Of a stretch of DNA of 64,000 bases, positions 25,534-33,497 are shown piece after piece; position 1 is the first letter of the stretch, and every line of letters starts with the position of its first letter. The DNA is from G11 sp947167445 (GTDB taxonomy: Bacteria > Bacillota > Clostridia > Lachnospirales > Lachnospiraceae): contig CAMVID010000009.1 of assembly GCA_947167445.1 (NCBI GenBank), positions 1 through 64,000 on the forward strand, in the 5' to 3' direction. Made by a program: the position numbers and the translations under genes. The notes under the pieces are model-generated. The model did not search any database and had not been told where the DNA came from. It saw nothing but the letters and a program-made list of their open reading frames with translations.

Positions 25534-28305
25534 CTATCGGGGAACCTCAACCATAATGTAGGCTTCAACCTGATCAAGTTCTTTGATTGCATCGAATCCT
25601 TCAAATACGAGACCACATTCGAATCCGGCCTTAACCTCTTTGACGTCATCCTTGAATCTCTTAAGGGATGCAAGATTACCTTCGAAGATTTGCTCGCCTT
25701 CTCTGGTAATCCTAACCTTACAGCCTCTCTGGAATACACCGTCAAGTACATAAGAACCGGCGATATTACCGACTGCGCTTGCCTTGAAGATCTGACGTAC
25801 TTCAGCATGACCGATAATCTTCTCCTCGTATACGGGATCAAGCATACCCTTCATGGCTGCTTCGATATCTTCAATAGCCTGGTAAATTACCTTGTAAAGT
25901 CTTACATCTACGCCCTCTCTCTCAGCAGAAGCTTTTGCCTGAGCATCAGGGCGAACATTAAATCCGATAATAATTGCGTTTGAAGCACTTGCAAGAACTA
26001 CGTCGGACTCGTTGATGGCACCTACGCCGCCGTGGATACACTTAACAACAACTTCCTCATTTGAAAGCTTGAGAAGTGATGTCTTAACTGCTTCAACCGA
26101 ACCCTGTACATCAGCCTTAACGATGATGTTAAGTTCCTTAAGGTTGCCCGCCTTGATCTGGCTGAATACATCGTCAAGTGACATATGAGCCTTTGTCTCT
26201 TCAAGCATCTTCTCCTTATGCTGAGTAACGAATGCCTCTGCATAGGACTTGGCAGTTTTATCTGAATCGTGTGCGATGAATACTTCACCTGCGTTGGGAA
26301 CATCGTTAAGACCAAGAATCTCAACGGGTGTTGAAGGAATAGCTTCCTTAACCTTTCTTCCCTTATCATCAATCATGGCACGAACTTTACCATGGCTTGA
26401 ACCTGCAGAAATAAAGTCGCCGACGTGTAAGGTACCCTTTTGTACAAGCACTGTTGCAACAGGACCACGGCCCTTATCAAGCTCAGCCTCGATAACGATA
26501 CCTCTTGCCTTTCTGTTGGGATTAGCCTTGAGCTCAAGGATATCTGCAGAAAGAAGAATCATTTCAAGGAGCTGTTCAATACCTTCACCTGTCTTAGCAG
26601 AAACAGGAACGAATACCGTGCTTCCACCCCAGTCCTCTGAGATAAGATCGTACTCTGTAAGTTCCTGCTTAACACGGTCAATGTTTGCGTTGGGTTTATC
26701 AATCTTGTTAACAGCAACGATAATTTCGATACCTGCAGCTTTTGCATGGTTAATAGCCTCGATGGTCTGGGGCATTACACCGTCATCGGCTGCAACAACA
26801 AGAATTGCAATATCTGTGGCATTGGCACCACGCATACGCATGGCTGTGAAAGCCTCATGACCGGGTGTATCAAGGAATGTGATCCTACGATCGTTAACCT
26901 TAACTGTGTAGGCACCGATGGCCTGAGTGATTCCGCCTGCCTCTTTATCCGTAACGTTGGTCTTTCTGATTGCGTCGAGGAGTGAGGTTTTACCATGATC
27001 GACGTGACCCATTACGCAGATAACGGGAGCACGGGTAACCATATCATCGGGATTCTCCTCTTCTTCTTTAAGAAGCTCTTCGATGATGTCAACCTTAACC
27101 TCTTTCTCACAGATGATATCGTACTCGATGGCGATGTTTTCTGCTTCCTCAAAAGAGATTTCCTGGTTAACGGTAACAATCTGACCCTGCATGAAAAGTT
27201 TCTTGATGATAGCAGAAGGCTGCTGTTTCATCTTATCAGCAAGATCTTTAATTGTAATAGTCTCAGGAATGGTAATAACCTTGATTACCTCTTCAACTAC
27301 TTCTTCTTTCTTCTTTTCGGGCTTAATAAACCTGCCTGCACGATTTTTCGGTGCACCATCTTCTTCATAAATAAGGTCTTTTTTGGATCTCTTATCAAAG
27401 TCCTTATTATTTGAGCGTCGCTTTTCATCATCTCGCCCTTTATCCACAGGTCCTTCCGCAAAGCCTTTGCCGCCCGCCTTGTTTGCGAACCTATTACCCT
27501 GGCCCTGATTGTTCTTCGGCCCAAAGTTCTTATCCCCTTCAGGCTTCTGATAACCTGTACGAGGGCGGTCACCAGACTGATTGCCGTAAGGAGCGTTTTG
27601 ACGTCCACCCTGTCTGTTCTGTCCGTCTGCAGGTCTAGGTCTTCTTTCGGTATTGTCGTTAGGTCTGTTGCCTTGATATCTTTCATTGCTTCTACCTGCG
27701 TTTCCTCTGCTGGCATCATCGGGTCTTCTTCCTTCTCCGGATCCCTGGTTTCCCTGAGGCTTGTTCTGAGCGGGTCTCAAATCCTTAAGTCCCTGCATCT
27801 CATTGGGATCTGTGGGTTTTACCGAAGATCTGATCAGAGGTCTGTTGATACTGGGAGTAGGTGAAGGAGGGGTTGAAGGTTTGATCAATCCTCCGGGACG
27901 ACCGGTGCCTCCCATAGGTCTGTTGCCCTGACCACCCATGGGTCTGTTACCCTGAGGTCTCTGGCCGGGCATCTTTGAATTGGCGGTATTACTTACGATA
28001 ATAATTTTCTTTTTCTTTTTCGGAGCTTCACCGTTGCCTTCAGTAGCCGGAGCAGGTGCTTTTGCAGGTGCCTCTGCCTTGGGAGCTTCTGCCTTGGGAG
28101 CTTCTGCCTTGGGGGCTTCTGCTTTGGGTGCCTCTGTCTTAGGTGCAGCCTTTCCGAATTTCTTTTTTACCATTTCGATTGCGTCATCTTCAATGCTACT
28201 CTGGGCAGCCTTTACTTCAATGCCCTTTTCGCCAAGGAAAGTGATCACATCCTTGCTTTGTATATCCAGCTCTTTAGCGAGCTCATGCACTTTCATTTTT
28301 GCCAT
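25534..28305 (-). CDS. infB: Translation initiation factor IF-2
   Basis: 923 residues. IF-2 is the GTPase that brings initiator tRNA to the ribosome. An N-terminal IF2_N motif is followed by a long low-complexity linker (about 60-330) with AEAPK repeats and Gly/Asn/Arg-rich stretches. The G domain begins with GHVDHGKTSL near residue 434 and includes DTPGHEAF and NKIDKP. Domains II to IV complete the protein. GGAGG precedes ATG 28305. It sits between ylxQ and rbfA. Confidence 0.98.
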   Translation of the reverse strand: MAKMKVHELAKELDIQSKDVITFLGEKGIEVKAAQSSIEDDAIEMVKKKFGKAAPKTEAPKAEAPKAEAPKAEAPKAEAPAKAPAPATEGNGEAPKKKKKIIIVSNTANSKMPGQRPQGNRPMGGQGNRPMGGTGRPGGLIKPSTPPSPTPSINRPLIRSSVKPTDPNEMQGLKDLRPAQNKPQGNQGSGEGRRPDDASRGNAGRSNERYQGNRPNDNTERRPRPADGQNRQGGRQNAPYGNQSGDRPRTGYQKPEGDKNFGPKNNQGQGNRFANKAGGKGFAEGPVDKGRDDEKRRSNNKDFDKRSKKDLIYEEDGAPKNRAGRFIKPEKKKEEVVEEVIKVITIPETITIKDLADKMKQQPSAIIKKLFMQGQIVTVNQEISFEEAENIAIEYDIICEKEVKVDIIEELLKEEEENPDDMVTRAPVICVMGHVDHGKTSLLDAIRKTNVTDKEAGGITQAIGAYTVKVNDRRITFLDTPGHEAFTAMRMRGANATDIAILVVAADDGVMPQTIEAINHAKAAGIEIIVAVNKIDKPNANIDRVKQELTEYDLISEDWGGSTVFVPVSAKTGEGIEQLLEMILLSADILELKANPNRKARGIVIEAELDKGRGPVATVLVQKGTLHVGDFISAGSSHGKVRAMIDDKGRKVKEAIPSTPVEILGLNDVPNAGEVFIAHDSDKTAKSYAEAFVTQHKEKMLEETKAHMSLDDVFSQIKAGNLKELNIIVKADVQGSVEAVKTSLLKLSNEEVVVKCIHGGVGAINESDVVLASASNAIIIGFNVRPDAQAKASAEREGVDVRLYKVIYQAIEDIEAAMKGMLDPVYEEKIIGHAEVRQIFKASAVGNIAGSYVLDGVFQRGCKVRITREGEQIFEGNLASLKRFKDDVKEVKAGFECGLVFEGFDAIKELDQVEAYIMVEVPR

Positions 28306-28320
28306 GCTTTATCCTCCGTC

Positions 28321-28641
28321 CTATTTTGTCTCTTCCAATGCACTTAGCATTCCGTTTAAGCTTTTTGCGAATCCCGCGTCCGTAACTCCCATGGAAGCAC
28401 GCATCTCTTTACCGATGGCGTGTCCAAGTTCATCCTTGCTTCCGTATTCAAAAACCGGAACCCTGTAGAAGGCACCTTTATCCTTGAAAAGCTTCTTGGT
28501 ATTGTCCGAAGCATCCTTAGCCACCACCACGAGTTTGACTTTTCCGTCCTTTATTCCGTTTTCAGTGGAGAATTCTCCGCTTACGACTTTACCTGCTTTT
28601 GTTGCAAGGCCCATAAGCGCAAAAATCTTATTCTGTGCCAT
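28321..28641 (-). CDS. ylxQ: L7Ae/L30e family protein (YlxQ)
   Basis: 106 residues. It resembles YlxQ, a small kink-turn RNA-binding protein related to L7Ae found in the nusA-infB operon of Firmicutes. GLATKAGKVVSGE at the start and the KLVVVAKDASDNTKK segment are typical. It overlaps the rnpM gene by 14 nt. Its cellular target is not established. Confidence 0.88.
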   Translation of the reverse strand: MAQNKIFALMGLATKAGKVVSGEFSTENGIKDGKVKLVVVAKDASDNTKKLFKDKGAFYRVPVFEYGSKDELGHAIGKEMRASMGVTDAGFAKSLNGMLSALEETK

Positions 28642-28897
28642 CCGTAAACTCCTTAATCAGGTTCTCATAAACTTCCGCAGGAATCTGAACATGAAGGGAT
28701 CTCTCAAGTCCTTTGGTTTTCTTAGCCTTCTCAAGGCATTCAAGATTCTTGCAAAGGTAAGCGCCTCTGCCATTCTTCTTGCCCGTGAGATCCAAAACGA
28801 TTTCATCCTCAGGTGTCTTAAGCACACGCATAAGCGTTCTCTTGTCCTTCATTTCTCCGCAGCCTAAACACTGCCTCATTGGAATCTTTTTTTCCAT
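28628..28897 (-). CDS. rnpM: YlxR/RnpM family RNA-binding protein
   Basis: 89 residues. The DUF448/YlxR signature is clear: RQCLGCGEMKDKRTLMRV, then GRGAYLC. In Bacillus this protein is reported to bind and modulate RNase P, hence RnpM. It sits between nusA and ylxQ, overlapping the latter, as in most Firmicutes. Confidence 0.92.
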   Translation of the reverse strand: MEKKIPMRQCLGCGEMKDKRTLMRVLKTPEDEIVLDLTGKKNGRGAYLCKNLECLEKAKKTKGLERSLHVQIPAEVYENLIKEFTDGTE

Positions 28898-28902
28898 TCT
28901 TA

Positions 28903-30072
28903 TTACTCTTCGACCTCTCCGGAGGGTTCTTCATAGCCTTCCTCGTACTCGCCTTCGTAACCTTCTTCGTACTCCTCATCGTACTCGTCATCGTCGTACT
29001 CATAGTCTTCGATTCTGAATCCGGGAGTATCCTTAGCCTGAGTTTCACTCTTAATATCAATCTTGTAACCTGTAAGTCTTGCTGCAAGTCTTGCGTTCTG
29101 ACCTTCCTTACCGATTGCAAGTGAAAGCTGATAATCAGGAACAACAACCTTAGCTGTCTTCTCATCAGGATCAGCAAAAACAGCAACAATCTTGGCAGGT
29201 GAAAGAGCATTCTGAATAAGTGTACCAGGGTTCTCATCCCAGTTCACGATATCGATCTTCTCACCTCTGAGTTCCTCAACAATTGCGTTTACTCTTGCGC
29301 CGTTCATACCTACGCATGCACCTACAGCATCAACGTTGGGGTTGTTGCTGTAAACCGCAATCTTTGTTCTGCTTCCTGCTTCTCTTGCGATGGACTTGAT
29401 TTCAACTGTTCCATCCTTAATCTCTGTAACTTCTGACTCAAAGAGTCTCTTAACAAGATCCGGATGAGTACGGCTTACGTTAATACGAGGTCCCTTGGGA
29501 GTGTTCTTAACATCTACGATGTAAAGTTTGATTCTCTCAGTGGGCTTAAATACCTCTGTCTTAACCTGCTCATTCTCTGAAAGGATAGCATCAGCCTTAC
29601 CAAGGTTAATGGAAATGTTCTTACCTACATATCTCTGAACGATACCGGTAACAACGTCCTTCTCCTTCTCATAGAACTGATTGTAAATAACGCTTCTTTC
29701 TTCCTCACGAATCTTCTGTAAGATTACGTTCTTAGCGTTCTGTGTTGCGATACGTCCAAACTCCTTGGACTTGATTTCCATACGAACTGTACCGCCAACC
29801 TTAGCCTTCTTATCGATGGCCTTGGCATCCTCTAAGGTAATCTGAAGAACATCATCCTCAACCTCATCCTTAGTTGCAACAACTTCCTTCTCGGCATAAA
29901 CCTCGAATTCACCTGTTTCTCTGTTAATCTCAACCTTTACGTTGTCTGCTTTGCCGAAGTGGTTCTTGCAGGCTGTAAGCAATGAATTCTCGATAGCTTC
30001 GAATAAGGTCTCTTTGCTGATCTCCTTCTCTTTTTCAAGCACATCCAATGCTTCCATTAATTCTGTATTCAT
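28903..30072 (-). CDS. nusA: Transcription termination/antitermination factor NusA
   Basis: 389 residues from ATG 30072 (MNTELMEAL); an earlier TTG reading would place the GGAGG ribosome site inside the coding region. NusA binds RNA polymerase and influences pausing, termination and antitermination. Present are the N-terminal polymerase-binding domain, an S1 domain, and two KH domains including GACVGMNGARVNAIVEEL and AIGKEGQNARLAARLTG. The last ~30 residues are an acidic Glu/Asp/Tyr tail, as in many Lachnospiraceae. Confidence 0.96.
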   Translation of the reverse strand: MNTELMEALDVLEKEKEISKETLFEAIENSLLTACKNHFGKADNVKVEINRETGEFEVYAEKEVVATKDEVEDDVLQITLEDAKAIDKKAKVGGTVRMEIKSKEFGRIATQNAKNVILQKIREEERSVIYNQFYEKEKDVVTGIVQRYVGKNISINLGKADAILSENEQVKTEVFKPTERIKLYIVDVKNTPKGPRINVSRTHPDLVKRLFESEVTEIKDGTVEIKSIAREAGSRTKIAVYSNNPNVDAVGACVGMNGARVNAIVEELRGEKIDIVNWDENPGTLIQNALSPAKIVAVFADPDEKTAKVVVPDYQLSLAIGKEGQNARLAARLTGYKIDIKSETQAKDTPGFRIEDYEYDDDEYDEEYEEGYEGEYEEGYEEPSGEVEE

Positions 30073-30092
30073 CTTTTTCTTTATACCTCCAA

Positions 30093-30566
30093 TCAAAAAT
30101 CAATAGCCAGTCTTACATCTGCAAGATCTGTGCGATTATAAGTTTTATCTTCACCGTTTACTGTGATTGTTACTGTTTTCTCATCAAATGCTTTAAGAGT
30201 ACCCTCGGCATTCTTACTGCCGTCGATTGGTTTGTAGAATTTAAGTTCCACATCCTCACCGATACTCTTTTCAAAATGTTTGTCCTTTTTAAGGCTTCTG
30301 CCAAGGCCCGGTGAACTTACTTCCAAGATGTAAGCATCCTCAATAAAGTCCTCTTCATCCAGCTTGTCCGACAACGCTCTGCTTACCGCTTCGCAGTCAT
30401 CGATGTCCACTCCGCCTTCCTTGTCAATGTAAGCTCTAAGGTACCAGTCACTGCCTTCCTTCACGTACTCAACATCGTAGATTTCCACTCCGCGGTCTTT
30501 GGTGATTGGAATCAGAAGTTCTTCGGTCTTAGCTTCATAAGTCTTACCCTTTGACAATTCGCTCAC
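30093..30566 (-). CDS. rimP: Ribosome maturation factor RimP
   Basis: 157 residues. RimP is needed for 30S maturation. VEYVKEGSDWYLRAYIDKE and the segment YILEVSSPGLGRSLK are the family signature, with a C-terminal SH3-like domain. The start is read as GTG 30566; its ribosome site (GGAAAGGAA) is close, so a TTG three codons later is an alternative. It is first in the operon and is preceded by a promoter and a hairpin leader. Confidence 0.94.
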   Translation of the reverse strand: MSELSKGKTYEAKTEELLIPITKDRGVEIYDVEYVKEGSDWYLRAYIDKEGGVDIDDCEAVSRALSDKLDEEDFIEDAYILEVSSPGLGRSLKKDKHFEKSIGEDVELKFYKPIDGSKNAEGTLKAFDEKTVTITVNGEDKTYNRTDLADVRLAIDF

Positions 30567-30607
30567 TTCCTTTCCATATTCAGTTTTAGTTATGTTTCTA
30601 ATCTGCC

Positions 30608-30657
30608 GCCCTGACCTAAGTCAAGGCATGAAAAAGGTGGACCGCTTAGGCCCACCT
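30608..30657 (-). promoter_or_regulatory. Hairpins in the rimP operon leader (candidate attenuator)
   Basis: On the minus strand, about 20 nt after the expected transcript start, the stem AGGTGG / CCACCT with inner pairing GCC / GGT is followed by TTTTTC, a terminator-like form. Next comes a 7-bp hairpin CCTTGAC / GTCAGGG with a TTAG tetraloop. Attenuation of the ribosome-maturation operon is possible; rimP leaders are known in other bacteria, but I cannot assign this one to a class. Confidence 0.55.
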
Positions 30658-30682
30658 GAATCTCAACATTATCAACACTGTT

Positions 30683-30711
30683 ATGTTACCCTATTTGTCA
30701 AGGAAAGTCAA
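30683..30711 (-). promoter_or_regulatory. Probable promoter of the rimP-nusA-infB operon
   Basis: TTGACT, a 17-bp spacer and TAACAT on the minus strand, upstream of the hairpin leader. Confidence 0.6.
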
Positions 30712-30724
30712 GGGGTTGAATACA

Positions 30725-30864
30725 CTATTCCTTAACCGGCTTGGGGGCTATTATATCTGAGTGGCGAGACATGTCAACCCCGCAGCCGCGGTGCGGTGCG
30801 CTTTGCGCAGGGTTGACATCCCTCTCCACTCAGATACCCTGTAATCAAGCCGATTAAGGGATAG
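30725..30864. repeat. 140-nt nested palindrome with branched apex (candidate structured RNA)
   Basis: Three stems nest inside one another. The outer arms 30725-30743 / 30846-30864 are 19 bp with one wobble and one mismatch. The middle arms 30754-30764 / 30826-30836 (TATCTGAGTGG) are a perfect 11 bp. The inner arms 30771-30780 / 30810-30819 (ATGTCAACCC) are a perfect 10 bp. The apex holds two adjoining hairpins, CCGC-GGT-GCGG (30786-30796) and TGCGC-TTT-GCGCA (30797-30809). The apex is far more GC-rich than its surroundings. No ORF fits. It could be an RNA gene, a repeat element or an end of one; the strand is not determined. Confidence 0.75.
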
Positions 30865-30886
30865 CTCCGCCACCACGGGCTGTCCG

Positions 30887-31175
30887 GGCGGATAATTTCC
30901 CGCTTTCTTTAAATTTATCCGCCATTTTCGTGGCCCCTATCAAGTTTCCGGCGGATAATCTTGCACTATCAGCTAAATTATCCGCTGTTTTCCCTTTTTA
31001 AGCTGAAGTCTTGGCGGATAATATAGTCTTTTTTATTGTTTTATCCGCTTATTGCTCTCCTCATTCTTATTTCCGGGCAGATAATACAGGTATTTCTGCT
31101 TTTTTATCCGCTTGTCACCCTCTTAAGCCTTACTTTCTGGCAGATAATACAGGGGGTTCTGCTTTTTTATCCGCC
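30887..31175. repeat. Hairpin array A: five units, exact 63-bp period
   Basis: Units start at 30887, 30950, 31013, 31076 and 31139, exactly 63 bp apart. Each begins GGCGGATAAT (GGCAGATAAT in the last two). About 28 nt later comes TTATCCGC(C), its inverted copy, making a 36-37-nt hairpin. The loop (about 18 nt) and the gap to the next unit (about 26 nt) mostly differ between units; only units 4 and 5 have similar loops. No ORF explains it: a 21-codon reading is broken by stops at 30910 and 31024. The region has no other gene. Confidence 0.85.
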
Positions 31176-31179
31176 AAAA

Positions 31180-31532
31180 CATAATAAATTCCAGTTTACG
31201 CGTATCTTTTATGCCTTTAATTTATACATACTTGGGGGCCCGTCATAATAGACAGACATAAATCAAACTTCTTTATGCTTATATCTTCCAAAGATTATTT
31301 GGGTATCATAATAATTCTCTTCAAGCTCTTTTTTATTATGCTTGAATATGGAGCGCATTTTTATGTCATGCGTAATAGACCTCTTATTTTTCTTTATTAT
31401 TATGCTCGACCGGAACCTGTATCTTTTTATCACACATAATAGATTTCTTATTTGTTCGTTCCATTACGTGGCCTTCAACATAAATGACTTTTATTGTTCA
31501 TAATAGTATTTCTTTTATTGCATTCTATTATG
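31180..31532. repeat. Hairpin array B: six units, 63-64-bp period
   Basis: Units start at 31180, 31244, 31307, 31371, 31435 and 31499. Each begins CATAATA(G/A) (CGTAATAG at 31371) and ends 34 nt later with the inverted motif, best as CTATTATG or TTATTATG (TTTTATG at 31207, CATTACG at 31463). Loops and the 29-30-nt gaps vary. It starts 4 nt after array A ends and has the same period but unrelated arms. From 31533 to the next gene at 31656 I see nothing beyond its ribosome-binding site. Confidence 0.82.
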
Positions 31533-31655
31533 ATTAGCAGGTCTTGTGAGGTTAACATCGCCCATACCGAAGCTGGGGACTATGAGGCAGTCTCTCATTT
31601 TGATGCATAGCAGGCCTACACTTTGGTGTATAACTTGATGAAGGAGGGAGTATCT

Positions 31656-31910
31656 ATGAGTTATACAGACAATAAGGTGAAGGTTACAGTGGTTGAAAGT
31701 CACTGTCCCAAGTATAAAGAAGGGGATGTTATTCGCTTTGTAGGAAGTGAGATTGATAAGGAGCACAGCGACAAGATTTGTATGGTTGCCATGAATGCGC
31801 TCTACCCTTTCATTTATGCATTCAGAAGAGGTGGCAACTTAAGGAATGGTCCTTATCAGTGCACAGACTGCGGCGAGACAGTTAAGTTCACCGTTGAGAT
31901 TGACGGATAA
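31656..31910 (+). CDS. TIGR04076 family protein
   Basis: 84 residues from ATG 31656, preceded by AAGGAGG at 31641-31647; an upstream in-frame ATG would put this site inside the gene. The pattern VKVTVVESHCPKYKEGD, then ALYPFIYAFRRGGN and a terminal CTDCG fits TIGR04076, a small Cys-containing family of unknown function found near radical or redox enzymes in some genomes. Three or four cysteines may bind a metal. It stands alone after the hairpin arrays and 73 nt before the GGDEF gene. Confidence 0.72.
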   Translation: MSYTDNKVKVTVVESHCPKYKEGDVIRFVGSEIDKEHSDKICMVAMNALYPFIYAFRRGGNLRNGPYQCTDCGETVKFTVEIDG

Positions 31911-31983
31911 CAGCTTACTTTTTAAATCTGTTAGATTCTGTTAAAATAGATTTAAATAAGGCGTTATTGCAGAAGGAGTTCTT

Positions 31984-33444
31984 ATGGATAAGGAATCAGT
32001 TGCAAACAGTATCGATAACAGTGTTGGTCAGTTTAACGCGGAATCAAGCATCATCGTAGACGATGAGGTGCCCCTGTTTGATATCTCCGCCTACCCGGAA
32101 GATATGCATAAGCTCATTGCCGAGTGCAACAAAAGGATTGATGAAGCTAACAGCAAATACCGAACAGCCAAATACAGAGAGGACATGTTCGCCAAAGGTC
32201 TGAAAGCAGGTATGTACTACTGCACCTTCGACCGTGATGAGAATATGCTGAGTTTTGAATTCAACGATGAAACAAGGCAAATGTTGGGATATGACGGTCT
32301 GGAAGATCTTCCCAATGAATTTGACAGCTGGGTAAAGACCCTTGTGCCGGAAGAACGCGATGCCATAGTCAAGTTGTTCTGGGATTCGGTTCGAATCCAC
32401 CGGGAACTGCCGGATATTACCCACGCCACCTATCGCATGCAGAAAAAGGACGGCAGCATCATTTGGGTTACCGGCGCAGGAAGATTCATCAGGCGTCCTG
32501 ATGACGGTTCTTTAGAGGTATACATGGGCTGCTATCGCGATATTACCGCACAGCAGGAATTGGAAGAACATTTAAAGATTATCGAAGCTATTGGTAAAAT
32601 CTTCAATTTCTCCCTGTTCATTGATGTCAGCGATATGAGCTATCGAATAATAAGTAAGAATAAATATGTTGATATGGCCGCAAAGGACCCCGATGCTATG
32701 ATATTCCTCAAGAATAATGTGGCATCGACCGTAGCCGAGAGTTTCCGCCCCAGACTTTATGAGTGGCTTGATAAAGATAAGATACTTGCTGCTATTGAGG
32801 AGCACGGAACAACAAGCATGGAGTTCTATAGTGAAGGAGCACAGCGCTGGTTTGAAGGAATCTTTATGGTTGGCGACAGAAATGAAGACGGCAGTCTTGC
32901 GCATATCGTGTACGGTTGCCAGGATACTACGGAAGCCAAGCTTCAGAATCTGGCCCAGCAAAAGAAGATTTCCGAATTTGAAACAGAGGTCTATATCGAT
33001 TCCCTTTCTAAAGTCAGAAACAGAAGATTTCTTGACGACAAGCTCATCTATGAGCCATGTAAAGCCGTGGTCATGTCAGATATCGATTTGTTCAAGAATA
33101 TAAATGACACTGCAGGTCATCAGGGCGGTGATCAGATAATACGACGGGTTGCTGAATTATTGGAGGACTCCGTCAGAAAAGAAGATGTGGTCATTCGTTA
33201 TGGCGGTGATGAATTCATGATGGTATTCTTCGATATTACCAAGAAGAGCCTGGAGAATAAGCTTTCCGGTATCAAGTCAGAACTCAGGAATATCAAAATC
33301 GAAAACTACGAAGACCTTCCCATAACCATGAGCTTTGGAGCGGCATTCGGGACAGAGCTTGTCAGCAACATGATTAAGACAGCTGATAAGGCGCTATACG
33401 AATCAAAAAAGGTCAGAAATACATATACAATAAGTGAGCTGTAG
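31984..33444 (+). CDS. PAS-GGDEF diguanylate cyclase
   Basis: 486 residues. A helical N-terminus is followed by a PAS_3-type domain (about 75-190, with FEFNDETRQMLGYD and WVTGAGRFI), a second PAS-like region, and a GGDEF domain at the end. The active site is intact (GGDEF at residues 407-411), and an RxxD inhibitory site (RKED) lies five residues before it, so it probably makes cyclic di-GMP with product inhibition. No membrane segment is seen, so it is cytosolic. GAAGGAG precedes the ATG and a strong terminator follows. Confidence 0.9.
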   Translation: MDKESVANSIDNSVGQFNAESSIIVDDEVPLFDISAYPEDMHKLIAECNKRIDEANSKYRTAKYREDMFAKGLKAGMYYCTFDRDENMLSFEFNDETRQMLGYDGLEDLPNEFDSWVKTLVPEERDAIVKLFWDSVRIHRELPDITHATYRMQKKDGSIIWVTGAGRFIRRPDDGSLEVYMGCYRDITAQQELEEHLKIIEAIGKIFNFSLFIDVSDMSYRIISKNKYVDMAAKDPDAMIFLKNNVASTVAESFRPRLYEWLDKDKILAAIEEHGTTSMEFYSEGAQRWFEGIFMVGDRNEDGSLAHIVYGCQDTTEAKLQNLAQQKKISEFETEVYIDSLSKVRNRRFLDDKLIYEPCKAVVMSDIDLFKNINDTAGHQGGDQIIRRVAELLEDSVRKEDVVIRYGGDEFMMVFFDITKKSLENKLSGIKSELRNIKIENYEDLPITMSFGAAFGTELVSNMIKTADKALYESKKVRNTYTISEL

Positions 33445-33448
33445 ATAA

Positions 33449-33497
33449 ACAGAGCATCTGCCCACACTTGTGGCAGATGCTCTGTCTTTGCTTTCTA
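33449..33497. terminator. Terminator between convergent GGDEF and hydrolase genes
   Basis: The perfect 14-bp stem ACAGAGCATCTGCC / GGCAGATGCTCTGT is followed by a T-rich stretch on the plus strand. It probably serves the GGDEF gene and perhaps both directions. Confidence 0.8.

Noticed and set aside
25534..28305. Repeat-rich infB linker as a duplication of interest
   Set aside because: AEAPK and Gly/Arg-rich linkers are normal for clostridial IF-2.
30725..30864. Rho-independent terminator
   Set aside because: Far longer than a terminator, with no T-run after the stem on either strand.
31036..31248. Short protein with 21-residue repeats encoded by array A
   Set aside because: The reading follows from the 63-bp period. 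Upstream units in the same frame have stops (30910, 31024), array B shifts to 64 bp, and there is no ribosome-binding site.
30887..31532. CRISPR array
   Set aside because: Spacing and palindromes look superficially alike, but the 36-nt units are not conserved outside their short arms, and no Cas gene is present.
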